IMG/VR virus record: IMGVR_UViG_3300026519_000027
Location: 1 to 38,808 of that record
Length of the DNA: 38,808 nucleotides
Direction: 5' to 3' (one strand)
Source of the DNA: a virus
Each line of letters begins with the position of its first letter. The first letter of the stretch is position 1. The translations under genes were made by a program, and so were the position numbers. Under the pieces are notes generated by a model that was given only the letters and a program-made list of their open reading frames with translations, was not told the DNA's origin and did not search any database. Positions 24,577 through 31,375 of this stretch are shown one piece after another.

Positions 24577-24822
24577 TCAAGTAACGCCCTGTTCATAATC
24601 GTAATACAGTAGACCCGTATCAGTATAAATTTGAAATCTCCAATACGGATGGCAATTTCTAGTATTGCCATTATCGTCGAATTTAACATTAAAATTAGCA
24701 GATGAATTGCCACCGACAATCTTTCCGGCTCTGCCATCTACTGAACATGCCATACCCTTTTTAACTGGCGGAATATCTCGCTGCCTGCAAACTGCATCAA
24801 TATGTTTCTGTGTATTTGGCAT
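24577..24822 (-). CDS. Small phage protein in a cassette-like setting
   Basis: An 81-residue protein. The segment VKKGMACSVDGRAGKIVGG followed by NFNVKFDDNG and NCHPYW is a small beta-domain pattern I recall from phage proteins of unknown role. AGGAG lies six bases before the ATG. The 5' leader is only 13 bases from a GTTAGGC core, and a GCCTAAC core begins one base after the stop, the spacing of integron gene cassettes. Confidence 0.75.
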   Translation of the reverse strand: MPNTQKHIDAVCRQRDIPPVKKGMACSVDGRAGKIVGGNSSANFNVKFDDNGNTRNCHPYWRFQIYTDTGLLYYDYEQGVT

Positions 24823-24835
24823 ACTTATCTCCTGC

Positions 24836-24907
24836 GCCTAACAAGGCGCTCCAGTTGACGCTCAATACGCTGCGCTTCTTTCGCGCAACTGAGCTAAGTG
24901 GTTATTC
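24836..24907 (-). other. attC-like recombination site (integron cassette type)
   Basis: Read leftward: GAATAAC (24907-24901, degenerate inverse core), an unpaired spacer, then GCTC-AGTTG-CGC (24915-side to 24883; bases 24894-24883 complement 24883-24894 of the given strand). Next comes a terminal hairpin with GCGC ends, then GCG, extra T, CAACT, extra G, GAGC, spacer GCCTT and core GTTAGGC (24842-24836). So 12 stem pairs carry two extrahelical bases on one side only, with unpaired spacers next to the core boxes. This is the known attC plan, 72 bases long, within attC size range. The outer core is imperfect. It lies between two leftward genes, six bases after the stop of the upstream one. Confidence 0.5.
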
Positions 24908-24913
24908 ACGCAG

Positions 24914-25309
24914 TCATGATGTGTCTATTGTCATGTCCACGCGCGGCAACTTACCTTCCGGGTCTATTTTCTCATACATCAAAAGAAGGGCATTTATCCC
25001 ATGCCATGCTGCTAACTCATAATCACATATGCGTTCCTGGTCTCCCCAATATACGCCGTCTTCGTCGTCGCCATTCTCGTCGATTATGGCGTCTGCTGGC
25101 TTGTGTCTGATATTCACCGCTTTCGCAGATGCAGTTATGACGCCGACCACGATCTGGTCGGCAAGCTCGCTCCATACGCCATCCTCAAGGCTGTTATTAA
25201 TTGCCGCGCGTGCCGCTTGATCGCGCTCGTACTCAGTAGCGAAGTACTGCATACCGTCGCCTTCCGGGTCGTACAAGAAAAATCGCTCGCCCTTATAACT
25301 ACGATTCAT
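24914..25309 (-). CDS. Conserved phage early protein of unknown function
   Basis: A 131-residue acidic protein (FFLYDPEGDGMQYFATEYERD near the start, ICDYELAAWHG in the last third). This resembles a family common in enteric phages and prophages with no known role. AAGGAGG precedes the ATG, and the ATG overlaps the stop of the upstream frame as ATGA. The attC-like site follows six bases after its stop. Confidence 0.75.
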   Translation of the reverse strand: MNRSYKGERFFLYDPEGDGMQYFATEYERDQAARAAINNSLEDGVWSELADQIVVGVITASAKAVNIRHKPADAIIDENGDDEDGVYWGDQERICDYELAAWHGINALLLMYEKIDPEGKLPRVDMTIDTS

Positions 25310-25503
25310 TTCAAAACCTCCTTTATCGAATTAAGAGCGCCTTTATCGGTAGGGAAGCTCCACGGCACGGAGGTGATACTGGAACCCATGACGATCCCAA
25401 GCGGCACTATGACTGTTATACCGCCGACCCGCTCGCACTTAGAGCAATCAATCTCCAGCTTGACCTTCAGCTTTTTGACAGACTCGCGAGGGTTGAGTCT
25501 TAT
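25306..25503 (-). pseudogene. Small gene without a usable start codon
   Basis: A 65-codon frame that reads like real protein: RLNPRESVKKLKVKLEIDC, a CxxC (DCSKC), and a C terminus ending NSIKEVLK. Its TGA overlaps the next ATG (ATGA) as in a working operon. The frame opens after an in-frame TAG with ATA where a start is expected. No ATG, GTG or TTG occurs before codon 33. TTGACA, 16 bases, CACAAT (25529-25502) lies just ahead but would start RNA inside the frame. Either the start was lost by mutation, or a rare start is used. Confidence 0.45.
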
Positions 25504-25548
25504 TGTGGGCGGCTATCGCCTATTGTCAAGGGTTGCGTAAGAAAAAAT

Positions 25549-25842
25549 TCACGCACTGTCTTCTCCCGTCTCCAGAAAATGCAGGATCTGCCACTCAAGC
25601 GAGCTGTCGATATCATCCTCAGACAATCCAGTTACCACTGATAGCGTCTTCTCAGTAACAATATTCCCGTCTACACGCAACTCAGTGATATCGTAGTCAT
25701 CTTCGTCAAAATAACCTTGGTCCTCCGCCCAATTATTTCTTACCCAGTGATGTACGCCAGTAACATGGACGCGTATCTCTTCCCATACTCCGACGAGGCA
25801 GACACAATCGAAATCGTCTGAGCCGTATTTTATCTTTGTCAT
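25549..25842 (-). CDS. Hypothetical early protein
   Basis: A 97-residue acidic protein (MTKIKYGSDDFDCVCLVG at the start, with GLSEDDIDSSLEW near the end). It looks like a small phage protein of unknown function. GGATGGA lies before ATG 25842; the frame extends further upstream but without a ribosome site. It lies in the leftward early operon between a tRNA gene and the start-less frame. Confidence 0.7.
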   Translation of the reverse strand: MTKIKYGSDDFDCVCLVGVWEEIRVHVTGVHHWVRNNWAEDQGYFDEDDYDITELRVDGNIVTEKTLSVVTGLSEDDIDSSLEWQILHFLETGEDSA

Positions 25843-25868
25843 TATTCCATCCAAATAAAAAAAGGCGA

Positions 25869-25952
25869 TCAACCATCTGGCCAATTGCGGAACGGCACAA
25901 TAACCTCCGGATGGTCATTGTATTGGCAAAGCAGCATTTCAGACAGTTTCAC
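25869..25952 (-). CDS. Possible 27-residue peptide next to the tRNA
   Basis: From GTG 25952 the frame reads MKLSEMLLCQYNDHPEVIV and ends FRNWPDG at TGA 25869. The residue pattern looks like the N-terminal part of small phage proteins (KLSEML...HPEVIV). The ribosome site is poor and the peptide is very short, so it may be a remnant. It lies between the tRNA-Leu-like gene and the gene at 25549. Confidence 0.35.
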   Translation of the reverse strand: MKLSEMLLCQYNDHPEVIVPFRNWPDG

Positions 25953-25968
25953 GCCGTTACTTTGAAAT

Positions 25969-26054
25969 TGGTGCCAGCGGATTGATTCGAACCCGCAATC
26001 ATCTAGGGCGACAGATTTTAAATCTGCTGTATCGACAATTCAACCACGCTGGAT
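25969..26054 (-). tRNA. tRNA-Leu (anticodon UAA), with an abnormal T arm
   Basis: The leftward strand shows a cloverleaf with anticodon stem GCAGA/TCTGT and loop TTTAAAA, anticodon TAA. It has a D-arm with GG and a 3' end in CACCA. The acceptor is CCAGCG/CGCTGG plus an unpaired first base. Length fits a class II tRNA. The T region is odd: GATTG pairs with CAATC but leaves an 11-base loop with TTCGAAT, or GCGGG pairs with TCCGC using acceptor bases. The variable arm has no clear stem. It may be a decayed or unusual tRNA. Confidence 0.7.
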
Positions 26055-26066
26055 AAAATTTGTAAA

Positions 26067-26285
26067 TTAAAACTTATCGTCAAGCCCCAATACTTTTCTT
26101 GCAGTTCTTCCAAAATCGCCAAGAATTTTAGAAAAACAATTATTTACTGGGTGAAAATACTTGCTCCTGTCGGCATAATACTCCAGTGCGTCATACGCCT
26201 TCATTAGTTCTTTATATGCTGCTCTAGCTGCGTGCTCAGGATCTTGGTACGTGATACGCCAAGATTCATAAGATTGTCGCTTCAT
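26067..26285 (-). CDS. Hypothetical early protein
   Basis: A 72-residue mostly helical protein (KRQSYESWRITYQDPEHAAR near the start, then KELMKAYDALEYYAD). GGAG lies six bases before ATG 26285, which is preferred over a TTG at 26300. No family recognised. It is in the leftward early operon just upstream of the tRNA-Leu gene. Confidence 0.65.
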   Translation of the reverse strand: MKRQSYESWRITYQDPEHAARAAYKELMKAYDALEYYADRSKYFHPVNNCFSKILGDFGRTARKVLGLDDKF

Positions 26286-26315
26286 CGCAATCTCCAACAA
26301 TCACTTGCATAGCTT

Positions 26316-26531
26316 TTACCATAAAGTTACCTTCTTCTTTTTTGTGAATAAAACAAACGAATCAATGCGTTCTGGCATTTCATCAAACGGGCCAATGGTA
26401 GTGCCATTAACAGTGACTGCCTTGTTTAAACACCAGCGCTTCAATTCACTATTAGATGCGATGCCTTTTCTCTCTCTGCTAGTAAACTTACACACTTCGT
26501 GAAGACTTATAAGAAATTCCCAAGCAATCAT
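26316..26531 (-). CDS. Conserved small phage protein
   Basis: A 71-residue protein (MIAWEFLISLHEVCKFTSRE, then SNSELKRWCLNKAVTVNG, then FVLFTKKKKVTLW). This layout recalls a small family in early regions of enteric-type phages. The middle resembles the RNA-binding S4-like pattern (SN-x-ELKRW...AV-x-VNG), so RNA binding is possible but unproven. AGAGG lies eight bases before ATG 26531. Confidence 0.7.
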   Translation of the reverse strand: MIAWEFLISLHEVCKFTSRERKGIASNSELKRWCLNKAVTVNGTTIGPFDEMPERIDSFVLFTKKKKVTLW

Positions 26532-26583
26532 TTTTACCACCTCTTATTGTTAGCCTCCTATTATTTCTTGGAGTCCCCAAATC

Positions 26584-26793
26584 TCATGCGTCAAAAATTG
26601 CTTCAATTTCTCTTAAAATAGCCTTTATTGCGTGAATCTGTAACCGCCTAACATCTTCTGGGCAATAACCGCGCTTATTATTGTCCTCAACTATGTGGGC
26701 CGACAAATCATTTAAGCTCTTCCACAATTCACCAAGGTTTTTAACCCCTTCATTTCCAACTGTGAGTGCCAGTTTGCGCTCTGTGCTCATCAT
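26584..26793 (-). CDS. Hypothetical early protein
   Basis: A 69-residue helical protein (STERKLALTVGNEGVKNLGE near the start, ILREIEAIFDA at the end). AAGGAG precedes two adjacent ATG codons (26793 and 26790), either of which could be used. The frame upstream of this is open but overlaps the neighbouring gene. No function recognised. Confidence 0.65.
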   Translation of the reverse strand: MMSTERKLALTVGNEGVKNLGELWKSLNDLSAHIVEDNNKRGYCPEDVRRLQIHAIKAILREIEAIFDA

Positions 26794-26804
26794 AAGTCTC
26801 CTTC

Positions 26805-26981
26805 CTATTTCCCTATAGTCCAATATATGGCAACATCTTTCACGCCGTACTCCTCTTTCTTTCCGTTATCGAATGTAGCCACTAAAGCGAATACTTTAAA
26901 GTTCCTTCTACGCTCTTTGATGCTTTTGATTCCTTTTATTGTTTTAATGCTGCCGTCTTTATATGTCATGCAGAGTTTCAT
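26805..26981 (-). CDS. Hypothetical early protein
   Basis: A 58-residue basic protein (MKLCMTYKDGSIKTIKGIKS at the start, with VATFDNGKKEEYGVKDV later). It looks like a small beta-structured domain. AGGAGAGG lies before ATG 26981, and an upstream in-frame ATG lacks a ribosome site. Function unknown. Confidence 0.65.
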   Translation of the reverse strand: MKLCMTYKDGSIKTIKGIKSIKERRRNFKVFALVATFDNGKKEEYGVKDVAIYWTIGK

Positions 26982-27014
26982 TTTTGCCTCTCCTGAGATT
27001 GTATTTAAACACAC

Positions 27015-27230
27015 TTATTTTTGGTCATCGATTAAACTGTCCGTTAAATTCTTAAGTACTTGGCGCACATAACTTTGGTCAGTTTTTGACTCCATTCTAT
27101 ATTCGAAATAATCATCAATTTCGTTTATTGCTCTTTGGAATTTACTGAGCATTGAAGTTGTGCGACTTAGCTTTACTATTAGTTATTCGAGAGTATATTT
27201 TTCCTGCTCATTACTCGTGTATATACCCAT
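27015..27230 (-). pseudogene. Small early gene interrupted by an in-frame TAA
   Basis: AGGAGG lies ahead of ATG 27230. The frame reads MGIYTSNEQEKYTLE, then TAA (27185-27183), then continues in the same frame for 55 codons: LIVKLSRTTSMLSKFQRAIN, with YFEYRMESKTDQSYV and ending SLIDDQK at TAA 27017. Both halves look like one small phage protein with an Asp-Asp-Tyr-Phe-Glu-Tyr centre. The inner ATG at 27152 has no ribosome site. A nonsense mutation, a sequencing error or programmed readthrough could explain it. Confidence 0.6.
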
Positions 27231-27255
27231 TTCTTTTCCTCCTCGTTTTTAAAAG

Positions 27256-27330
27256 TGGTGCCCCGCCTCAGATTCGAACTGAGAATCCACGGATTATGAG
27301 TCCGCTGCTTTACCATTAAGCTAACGAGGC
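27256..27330 (-). tRNA. tRNA with anticodon CAU (Met, or Ile2)
   Basis: A complete 75-base cloverleaf including CCA on the leftward strand. Acceptor GCCTCGT/GCGGGGC (with two G-U pairs), D stem GCTT/AAGC, anticodon stem GCGGA/TCCGT with loop CTCATAA (anticodon CAT), T stem CTCAG/CTGAG with loop TTCGAAT. CAT in phages may be elongator Met or lysidine-modified Ile2; sequence alone does not settle it. Confidence 0.9.
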
Positions 27331-27333
27331 TTT

Positions 27334-27792
27334 TTAAAACGGAATATCGTCGTCGAAGTCTGAGGCAGTTTCTCGGCCACCAGGCTGTTTATTGCTGCTG
27401 CTCTCGCTTTCGACCCTAGTCTGACTATTCTGCGTGCCACAATGCTTGCTGCTGCTATCGTTGCGTGAATCAAGCATCTGCACCTGGTTGGCGATGACCT
27501 CTGTAGTATAGCGGTCGTTGCCGTTCTGATCCTGCCATTTCCTTGTCTGCTGTTTACCGCTAATAAACACGCGAGAACCCTTTGCGCAATACTCTGTAAT
27601 AATCTCTGCAAGCTTACCAAACGCAACAATGTTGATCCAGTTCATTTGTTCGATTACATGCCCGTCTTTTTTGTAGTCATCGCCACATGCAATGCTGAAA
27701 TTAACGACAGCGTTTCCGCTTGGCATATATTTAAGTTCCAGGTCTTTGCCAATACGCCCAATAAAATTGCACTGATTCAAATCTTTACCCAT
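27334..27792 (-). CDS. ssb: Single-stranded DNA-binding protein
   Basis: A 152-residue OB-fold protein: NQCNFIGRIGKDLELKYMPS near the start, NFSIACGDDYKKDG, WINIVAFGKLAEI, and SGKQQTRKWQDQNG, all in the order of bacterial SSB. A flexible Ser/Asn/Gln-rich tail ends in DDDIPF, the tip that binds partner proteins in E. coli SSB. It protects single-stranded DNA in replication and recombination and lies next to the YqaJ and RecT genes. AGGA lies seven bases before the ATG. Confidence 0.93.
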   Translation of the reverse strand: MGKDLNQCNFIGRIGKDLELKYMPSGNAVVNFSIACGDDYKKDGHVIEQMNWINIVAFGKLAEIITEYCAKGSRVFISGKQQTRKWQDQNGNDRYTTEVIANQVQMLDSRNDSSSKHCGTQNSQTRVESESSSNKQPGGRETASDFDDDIPF

Positions 27793-27832
27793 TATTAAAT
27801 CCTATTTTTTTGTATTTGTTTACGCAAAAAAA

Positions 27833-29452
27833 CTATGAAAAATAAACACGATCAATTTTACCATCAACGATAAGCTGAGCAACTGTGTTAGCGATAACTG
27901 AAGATATTCCATGCGCAGCAATACTTTTCATGATCTGTATCGTTGGGTCTTTCTCGATTGAGACATTATTTTCATTACAATTTTTTAAGGCAACTTTTTG
28001 TCTTCCGGCTGCTTCACCTTCTGCTACGGTAAGTTCCATGTATTCTTTTGCTGCACGGTCGCGCTCTTCAGCGGCTTTGCGCTTGGCCTCGGCTTGTTCC
28101 TCTGCAGCCTTCTTCTCAGCAGCCTTACGTGTAACATCTGCCTTGTGCTGTGCAACACGATCACGAACAAGCGCGCCAAAATCTTCAGTTTCTTTAAAAA
28201 TTATCTGCTTATAATCAGCAAACAAGAATTTAAATTCCTCAGCTTCTTCGCTTAACGTTTTCAGGTTGACACGAATCTTTCTGGCAATTCCGTCTGCTTC
28301 TATCTTCGCCCGTGCTAGCTCATCGTTTACGGCTGACTGAACAGACGACAGTTTACTTTTCCCTTTCGCCGCATTGATGAAGTTTCCGCTAATGCGACCT
28401 AAATACGGACCGCCATCCAACTCTGCATCCAATTTAGAGCAATAATCAGCAAGATCACGTTCGGCTTTCTTGATAATATCAAAACGCAACTGTTCTTTAC
28501 GTGCCTTAACCTGCTTTTCTCCGTTGAGCGCAGCCTGGCGAAGCATCTCACCTATGCTCATTAGATCGTCGCGGAATTTGGCGATATCAGAAACCTCGTT
28601 TATTACCCTGTCGCAGACTGCCTTTATATCCTTCACAGCCTTACGCAACGCCTTATTGCGCACCTCTGCGGTAGCGAATTCCTGATCTGTGGTCATTGGA
28701 AGCTTGCTTTCTTCAACTAGGCGCTCTGCAGCTTCCCTATACTCGTCAAGGTTCGACTTAATAGCCATGCCGTTAAGCTGGTACCTAATGGCAGGTAATG
28801 ACTCAACAGGCGCTGGCATAGCATCCACATCTGCCACAACTGGAACGTATGCATCAACGTCGGCCTTGAACTGTTTACAGGCCGCAATGATTTCATCCAT
28901 GAGTCCAGGGGTTGACTCATACCAGGTTGATACCATTGTTTCTTCGTTGCCGTTTTCTGACGCCATAAACAAGCATTTTTCTGCACCGGAAATAAATAAC
29001 TGAACCTCCATTTGAATTTTATGCATGTCGCAAATCGTTCCTTGTTGGACATTTGTCGAAAGATCGCAGTTTAGCCCTTTATGCTCCCATGAGATTGATT
29101 GATCAATGGTAAGTCCGTCGAAACTTGCTGAAAACTTCAATCCATCAACAACTATACTAATTGTTGCTGGGAACAGCTCTTCACCGACAATCTTTTCGGC
29201 AATAGGCCTGGCCAATCGTTCGTCTTTATGGCCTTTATCAAAGATACGTTTAAGGTACGTGCTAATTTCAGGGGTTTCACCTGTAGCACATTGCGCAATA
29301 AATTCGTCGCGCGTTGTGTATTTATCAACGCCCATAACCTTTGCGATATCTGACGCGTTAAATGTCGGCCACGCCCTGTGTGCGTGCCATTCTTGTGAGT
29401 TTTGCGCAAATTTGTGGTATGTTTTTTCAGTTATTTTTTCGTTGTTAGTCAT
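27833..29452 (-). CDS. YqaJ-type recombination nuclease with long C-terminal coiled coil
   Basis: A 539-residue protein. Residues about 18-200 fit the YqaJ/lambda-exonuclease fold: SQEWHAHRAW, FNASDIAKVMGVDKY, GHKDE (Glu78), SFDG (Asp112) and E-x-K in WEHKG (Glu123, Lys125), then HKIQMEVQLF. The remaining 330 residues are Lys/Glu/Ala-rich and helical (for example KKAAEEQAEAKRKAAEERD), resembling DUF1351-like parts. It would resect double-stranded ends for the RecT annealase. The fusion of both parts in one chain is notable. The start lies five bases after the upstream stop. Confidence 0.82.
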   Translation of the reverse strand: MTNNEKITEKTYHKFAQNSQEWHAHRAWPTFNASDIAKVMGVDKYTTRDEFIAQCATGETPEISTYLKRIFDKGHKDERLARPIAEKIVGEELFPATISIVVDGLKFSASFDGLTIDQSISWEHKGLNCDLSTNVQQGTICDMHKIQMEVQLFISGAEKCLFMASENGNEETMVSTWYESTPGLMDEIIAACKQFKADVDAYVPVVADVDAMPAPVESLPAIRYQLNGMAIKSNLDEYREAAERLVEESKLPMTTDQEFATAEVRNKALRKAVKDIKAVCDRVINEVSDIAKFRDDLMSIGEMLRQAALNGEKQVKARKEQLRFDIIKKAERDLADYCSKLDAELDGGPYLGRISGNFINAAKGKSKLSSVQSAVNDELARAKIEADGIARKIRVNLKTLSEEAEEFKFLFADYKQIIFKETEDFGALVRDRVAQHKADVTRKAAEKKAAEEQAEAKRKAAEERDRAAKEYMELTVAEGEAAGRQKVALKNCNENNVSIEKDPTIQIMKSIAAHGISSVIANTVAQLIVDGKIDRVYFS

Positions 29453-29456
29453 TTCT

Positions 29457-30242
29457 TCAGCCCTCTATCAATTCTCCATAGCACACTTCGCCTTTTACCA
29501 ATTTGCGACAGGTGATCTTTTTCTCATCTCCAATTGGCAGTCTATAAATACATAAACCTGCAAAAATCCTCAAACCGGATGAAAGGTTCTTGCCGCAATG
29601 AATACCATAGCCCGCTTCGATAACAAGGCCAGCTTCGATACACAAGCCAGCTTTGATACCATCGCCCGCTTCGATACCATAGCCCGCTTAGATACCAAAT
29701 CCCGCTTCGATACCATCGCCCGCTTCGATACCACGACCCGCTTCGATACCATAGCCAGCTTCTATACCATAGCCAGCTTCGATACCATAGCCAGCTTTGA
29801 TACCATAGCCAGCTTCGATACCATAGCCAGCTTTGATACCATAGCCAGCTTTGATACCTTCGCCAGCTTCGATACCATAGCCCGCTTCGATACCACGACC
29901 CGCTTGGATATCAAAGCCCGCTTCGATATCACAGCAAGCTTTGATACCTTCGCCAGCTTCGATACCACGGCCCGCTTTGATACCCCGGCCAGCTTTAATA
30001 CCACCGCCAGCTTCGATACCATCGCCAGCTTCGATACCCAAGCCAGCTTTGATACCCCGGCCCACTTTGATGCCGGTGCCCGCTTTTGCTAAAACGTAAC
30101 CTGTAACACTGATTCTTTTGAAAAACACACAACCAAGCGACTCTTCTATTTCGATAGAGCCATCAAAGTCACCGATGCATATATCGCCAATATAATTATT
30201 ATCAGCATCGAAATGTTCTTTGTTCAGTTTTAAGATTTTCAT
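29457..30242 (-). pseudogene. Hexapeptide-repeat protein interrupted by an in-frame TAA
   Basis: Begins MKILKLNKEHFDADNNYIGD, a non-repeat head with strands, then about 26 copies of a six-residue unit G-I-(E/K)-A-G-x. The unit continues past a TAA at 29690-29688, where GAA stands in most other units, into a non-repeat end (GLRIFAGLCIYRLPIGDEKK) finishing at TGA 29457 only five bases before the YqaJ start. Without the TAA it would be 261 residues. The isoleucine every six residues suggests a left-handed beta-helix. The stop leaves a 184-residue protein and cuts off the C-terminal cap. Its ATG overlaps the RecT stop (ATGA). Confidence 0.65.
29605..30080. repeat. 18-bp tandem repeat array
   Basis: About 26 units of a degenerate 18-mer, typically CCATAGCCAGCTTCGATA as written. 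They encode the hexapeptide repeats on the leftward strand. The array is so regular that all frames are largely open. Unit sequences vary at a few set positions (Tyr, Arg, Asp, Glu, Lys codons), the pattern of unequal crossing-over plus drift. It is not a CRISPR array because there are no spacers. Confidence 0.85.
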
Positions 30243-31021
30243 CGCTCTTCCTTATTCTCTGATTCTTGCGAGCCTACTTTACAGGCTTCTAATCTTAAGA
30301 GCTGCTCATCCGTCATCGTATAGCGCGATGACACCATGGCAATGATTTGCTGTGCCGTTTTGTTGCCTGTGTGGATCATGTTTTCCCACGCTGTAAAGTT
30401 CTTTTCGAATTTATCTGCCGGGTATTCAGGTAGCGCTTCGACAACACGCTCTTCGCTTTTAATTACTTTTGCCTGGCCCATGTCTATAGGCCGCATATCA
30501 CGTGCTTCTTCTGCTATCGAGATGCCTTTCAGCGCATCTGCGAATTTGTCACGCAACGCGAATGACCGCGCACGCATTTGCATCATCCGTTTTGGATACT
30601 GTTTCCATGGCCCAGGTTTCCCGAGAAGTCCAGCATCTTGGGCGTCGAGACGCGAAAATATTACTGTATGTGGCTCTTCTCCTCGTCGCACGATAGTGCA
30701 AATTGCGGCATCATTATCAGGGTCATAAGTCTCCGTGATACTTTCAAATTTCGGATGGCTTTGCACAACGGCAAGCGCAGCGTCGCCCCACAATGATGGA
30801 CGCCCGTTAATAACGGCTATGTTTTGCAGCGCCTGCGCAGGAGGCAGGCCGAGTTCTCCACCCATCTGGACTGCAACAAGAACGTTCCCAGGTTTCCCTT
30901 TGAAATCTTTCGGCACCATATCGCTGCTTGCCATAATCTCAGCCAGCTTCATCGCCTGTTCAAGATTTTCAGGCACTAATGAGAATGTTTTTCCGGTCTT
31001 TACTTCAGAAATTTCACCCAT
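30239..31021 (-). CDS. recT: RecT-family single-strand annealing protein
   Basis: A 260-residue protein with the RecT pattern: MVPKDFKGKPGNVLVAVQMG, then LGLPPAQALQNIAVINGRPS and WGDAALAVVQSHPKFES, then RRGEEPHTVIFSRLDAQDAG and KQYPKRMMQMRARSFALRD. It anneals complementary single strands made by the partner nuclease (29452 leftward), giving phage recombination. GGAG lies before ATG 31021; an upstream TTG is less likely. The stop overlaps the next ATG. Confidence 0.92.
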   Translation of the reverse strand: MGEISEVKTGKTFSLVPENLEQAMKLAEIMASSDMVPKDFKGKPGNVLVAVQMGGELGLPPAQALQNIAVINGRPSLWGDAALAVVQSHPKFESITETYDPDNDAAICTIVRRGEEPHTVIFSRLDAQDAGLLGKPGPWKQYPKRMMQMRARSFALRDKFADALKGISIAEEARDMRPIDMGQAKVIKSEERVVEALPEYPADKFEKNFTAWENMIHTGNKTAQQIIAMVSSRYTMTDEQLLRLEACKVGSQESENKEER

Positions 31022-31033
31022 ATTCTTCTCCAA

Positions 31034-31258
31034 TTAGTAATTGCTAAACATTTTTGCCCTAACCAATTCCCTTGCTTTTTCGCGCAACTCCTTCAGCAGA
31101 TCAGATGTATCTCCGTTAGTAGCCATTGCCGCACCATGGAGGTTATCAACTGCACATTGGCTGCCTGCTTTGGCATATTTGATCCAAGCCCTAAGTATTA
31201 CTTCAGGAACAGTATTTGTTTCCGCTATATCCTTTATTAGCGCTTCTATTTTGTCCAT
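31034..31258 (-). CDS. First gene of the leftward early operon, unknown function
   Basis: A 74-residue helical protein (MDKIEALIKDIAETNTVPEV at the start, KELREKARELVRAKMF later). GGAAG lies six bases before ATG 31258. As the first gene after the leftward early promoter, it stands where lambda N stands, but it lacks an Arg-rich N motif. Function unknown. Confidence 0.65.
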   Translation of the reverse strand: MDKIEALIKDIAETNTVPEVILRAWIKYAKAGSQCAVDNLHGAAMATNGDTSDLLKELREKARELVRAKMFSNY

Positions 31259-31295
31259 ATTAATCTTCCACTTGATTTGTCTGAATATGTGCACC

Positions 31296-31323
31296 ATAAT
31301 AGATTATATATAACGGAAGTCAA
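31296..31323 (-). promoter_or_regulatory. Leftward early promoter (PL-like)
   Basis: Leftward TTGACT (31323-31318), 16-base spacer, TATTAT (31301-31296). A perfect TATAAT lies in the spacer (31308-31303) but lacks a good -35. Copies of TGCACCAT at 31290-31297 and 31330-31337 flank the promoter and may be operators for the regulator at 31376. Divergent genes start on both sides. A weak rightward promoter (TTGCAC at 31329) would serve the other operon. Confidence 0.6.
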
Positions 31324-31375
31324 GCAAGTTGCACCATCAGACTTATATCAATAAATGATAATGATAGAGGTAAAT

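Noticed and set aside
25103-25540. Open rightward frame of 145 codons
   Set aside because: Lies antisense to the leftward gene at 24914-25309 and the start-less frame at 25306-25503, both better supported by overlap and residue pattern.
29605-30080. CRISPR array
   Set aside because: Units are contiguous with no unique spacers and are coding repeats.
29598-30092. Open rightward frame of 164 codons across the 18-bp repeats (Phe-Asp-Thr-Ile-Ala repeats)
   Set aside because: It is the mirror of the repeat array; no ribosome site and wrong direction for the operon. The leftward frame has non-repeat ends that fit neighbours on both sides.
27015-30242. Reassignment of TAA as a sense codon
   Set aside because: Two genes have in-frame TAA, but many well-supported genes (terminase, portal, RNA-binding-type small genes) end in TAA at the expected place, and neither tRNA reads UAA.
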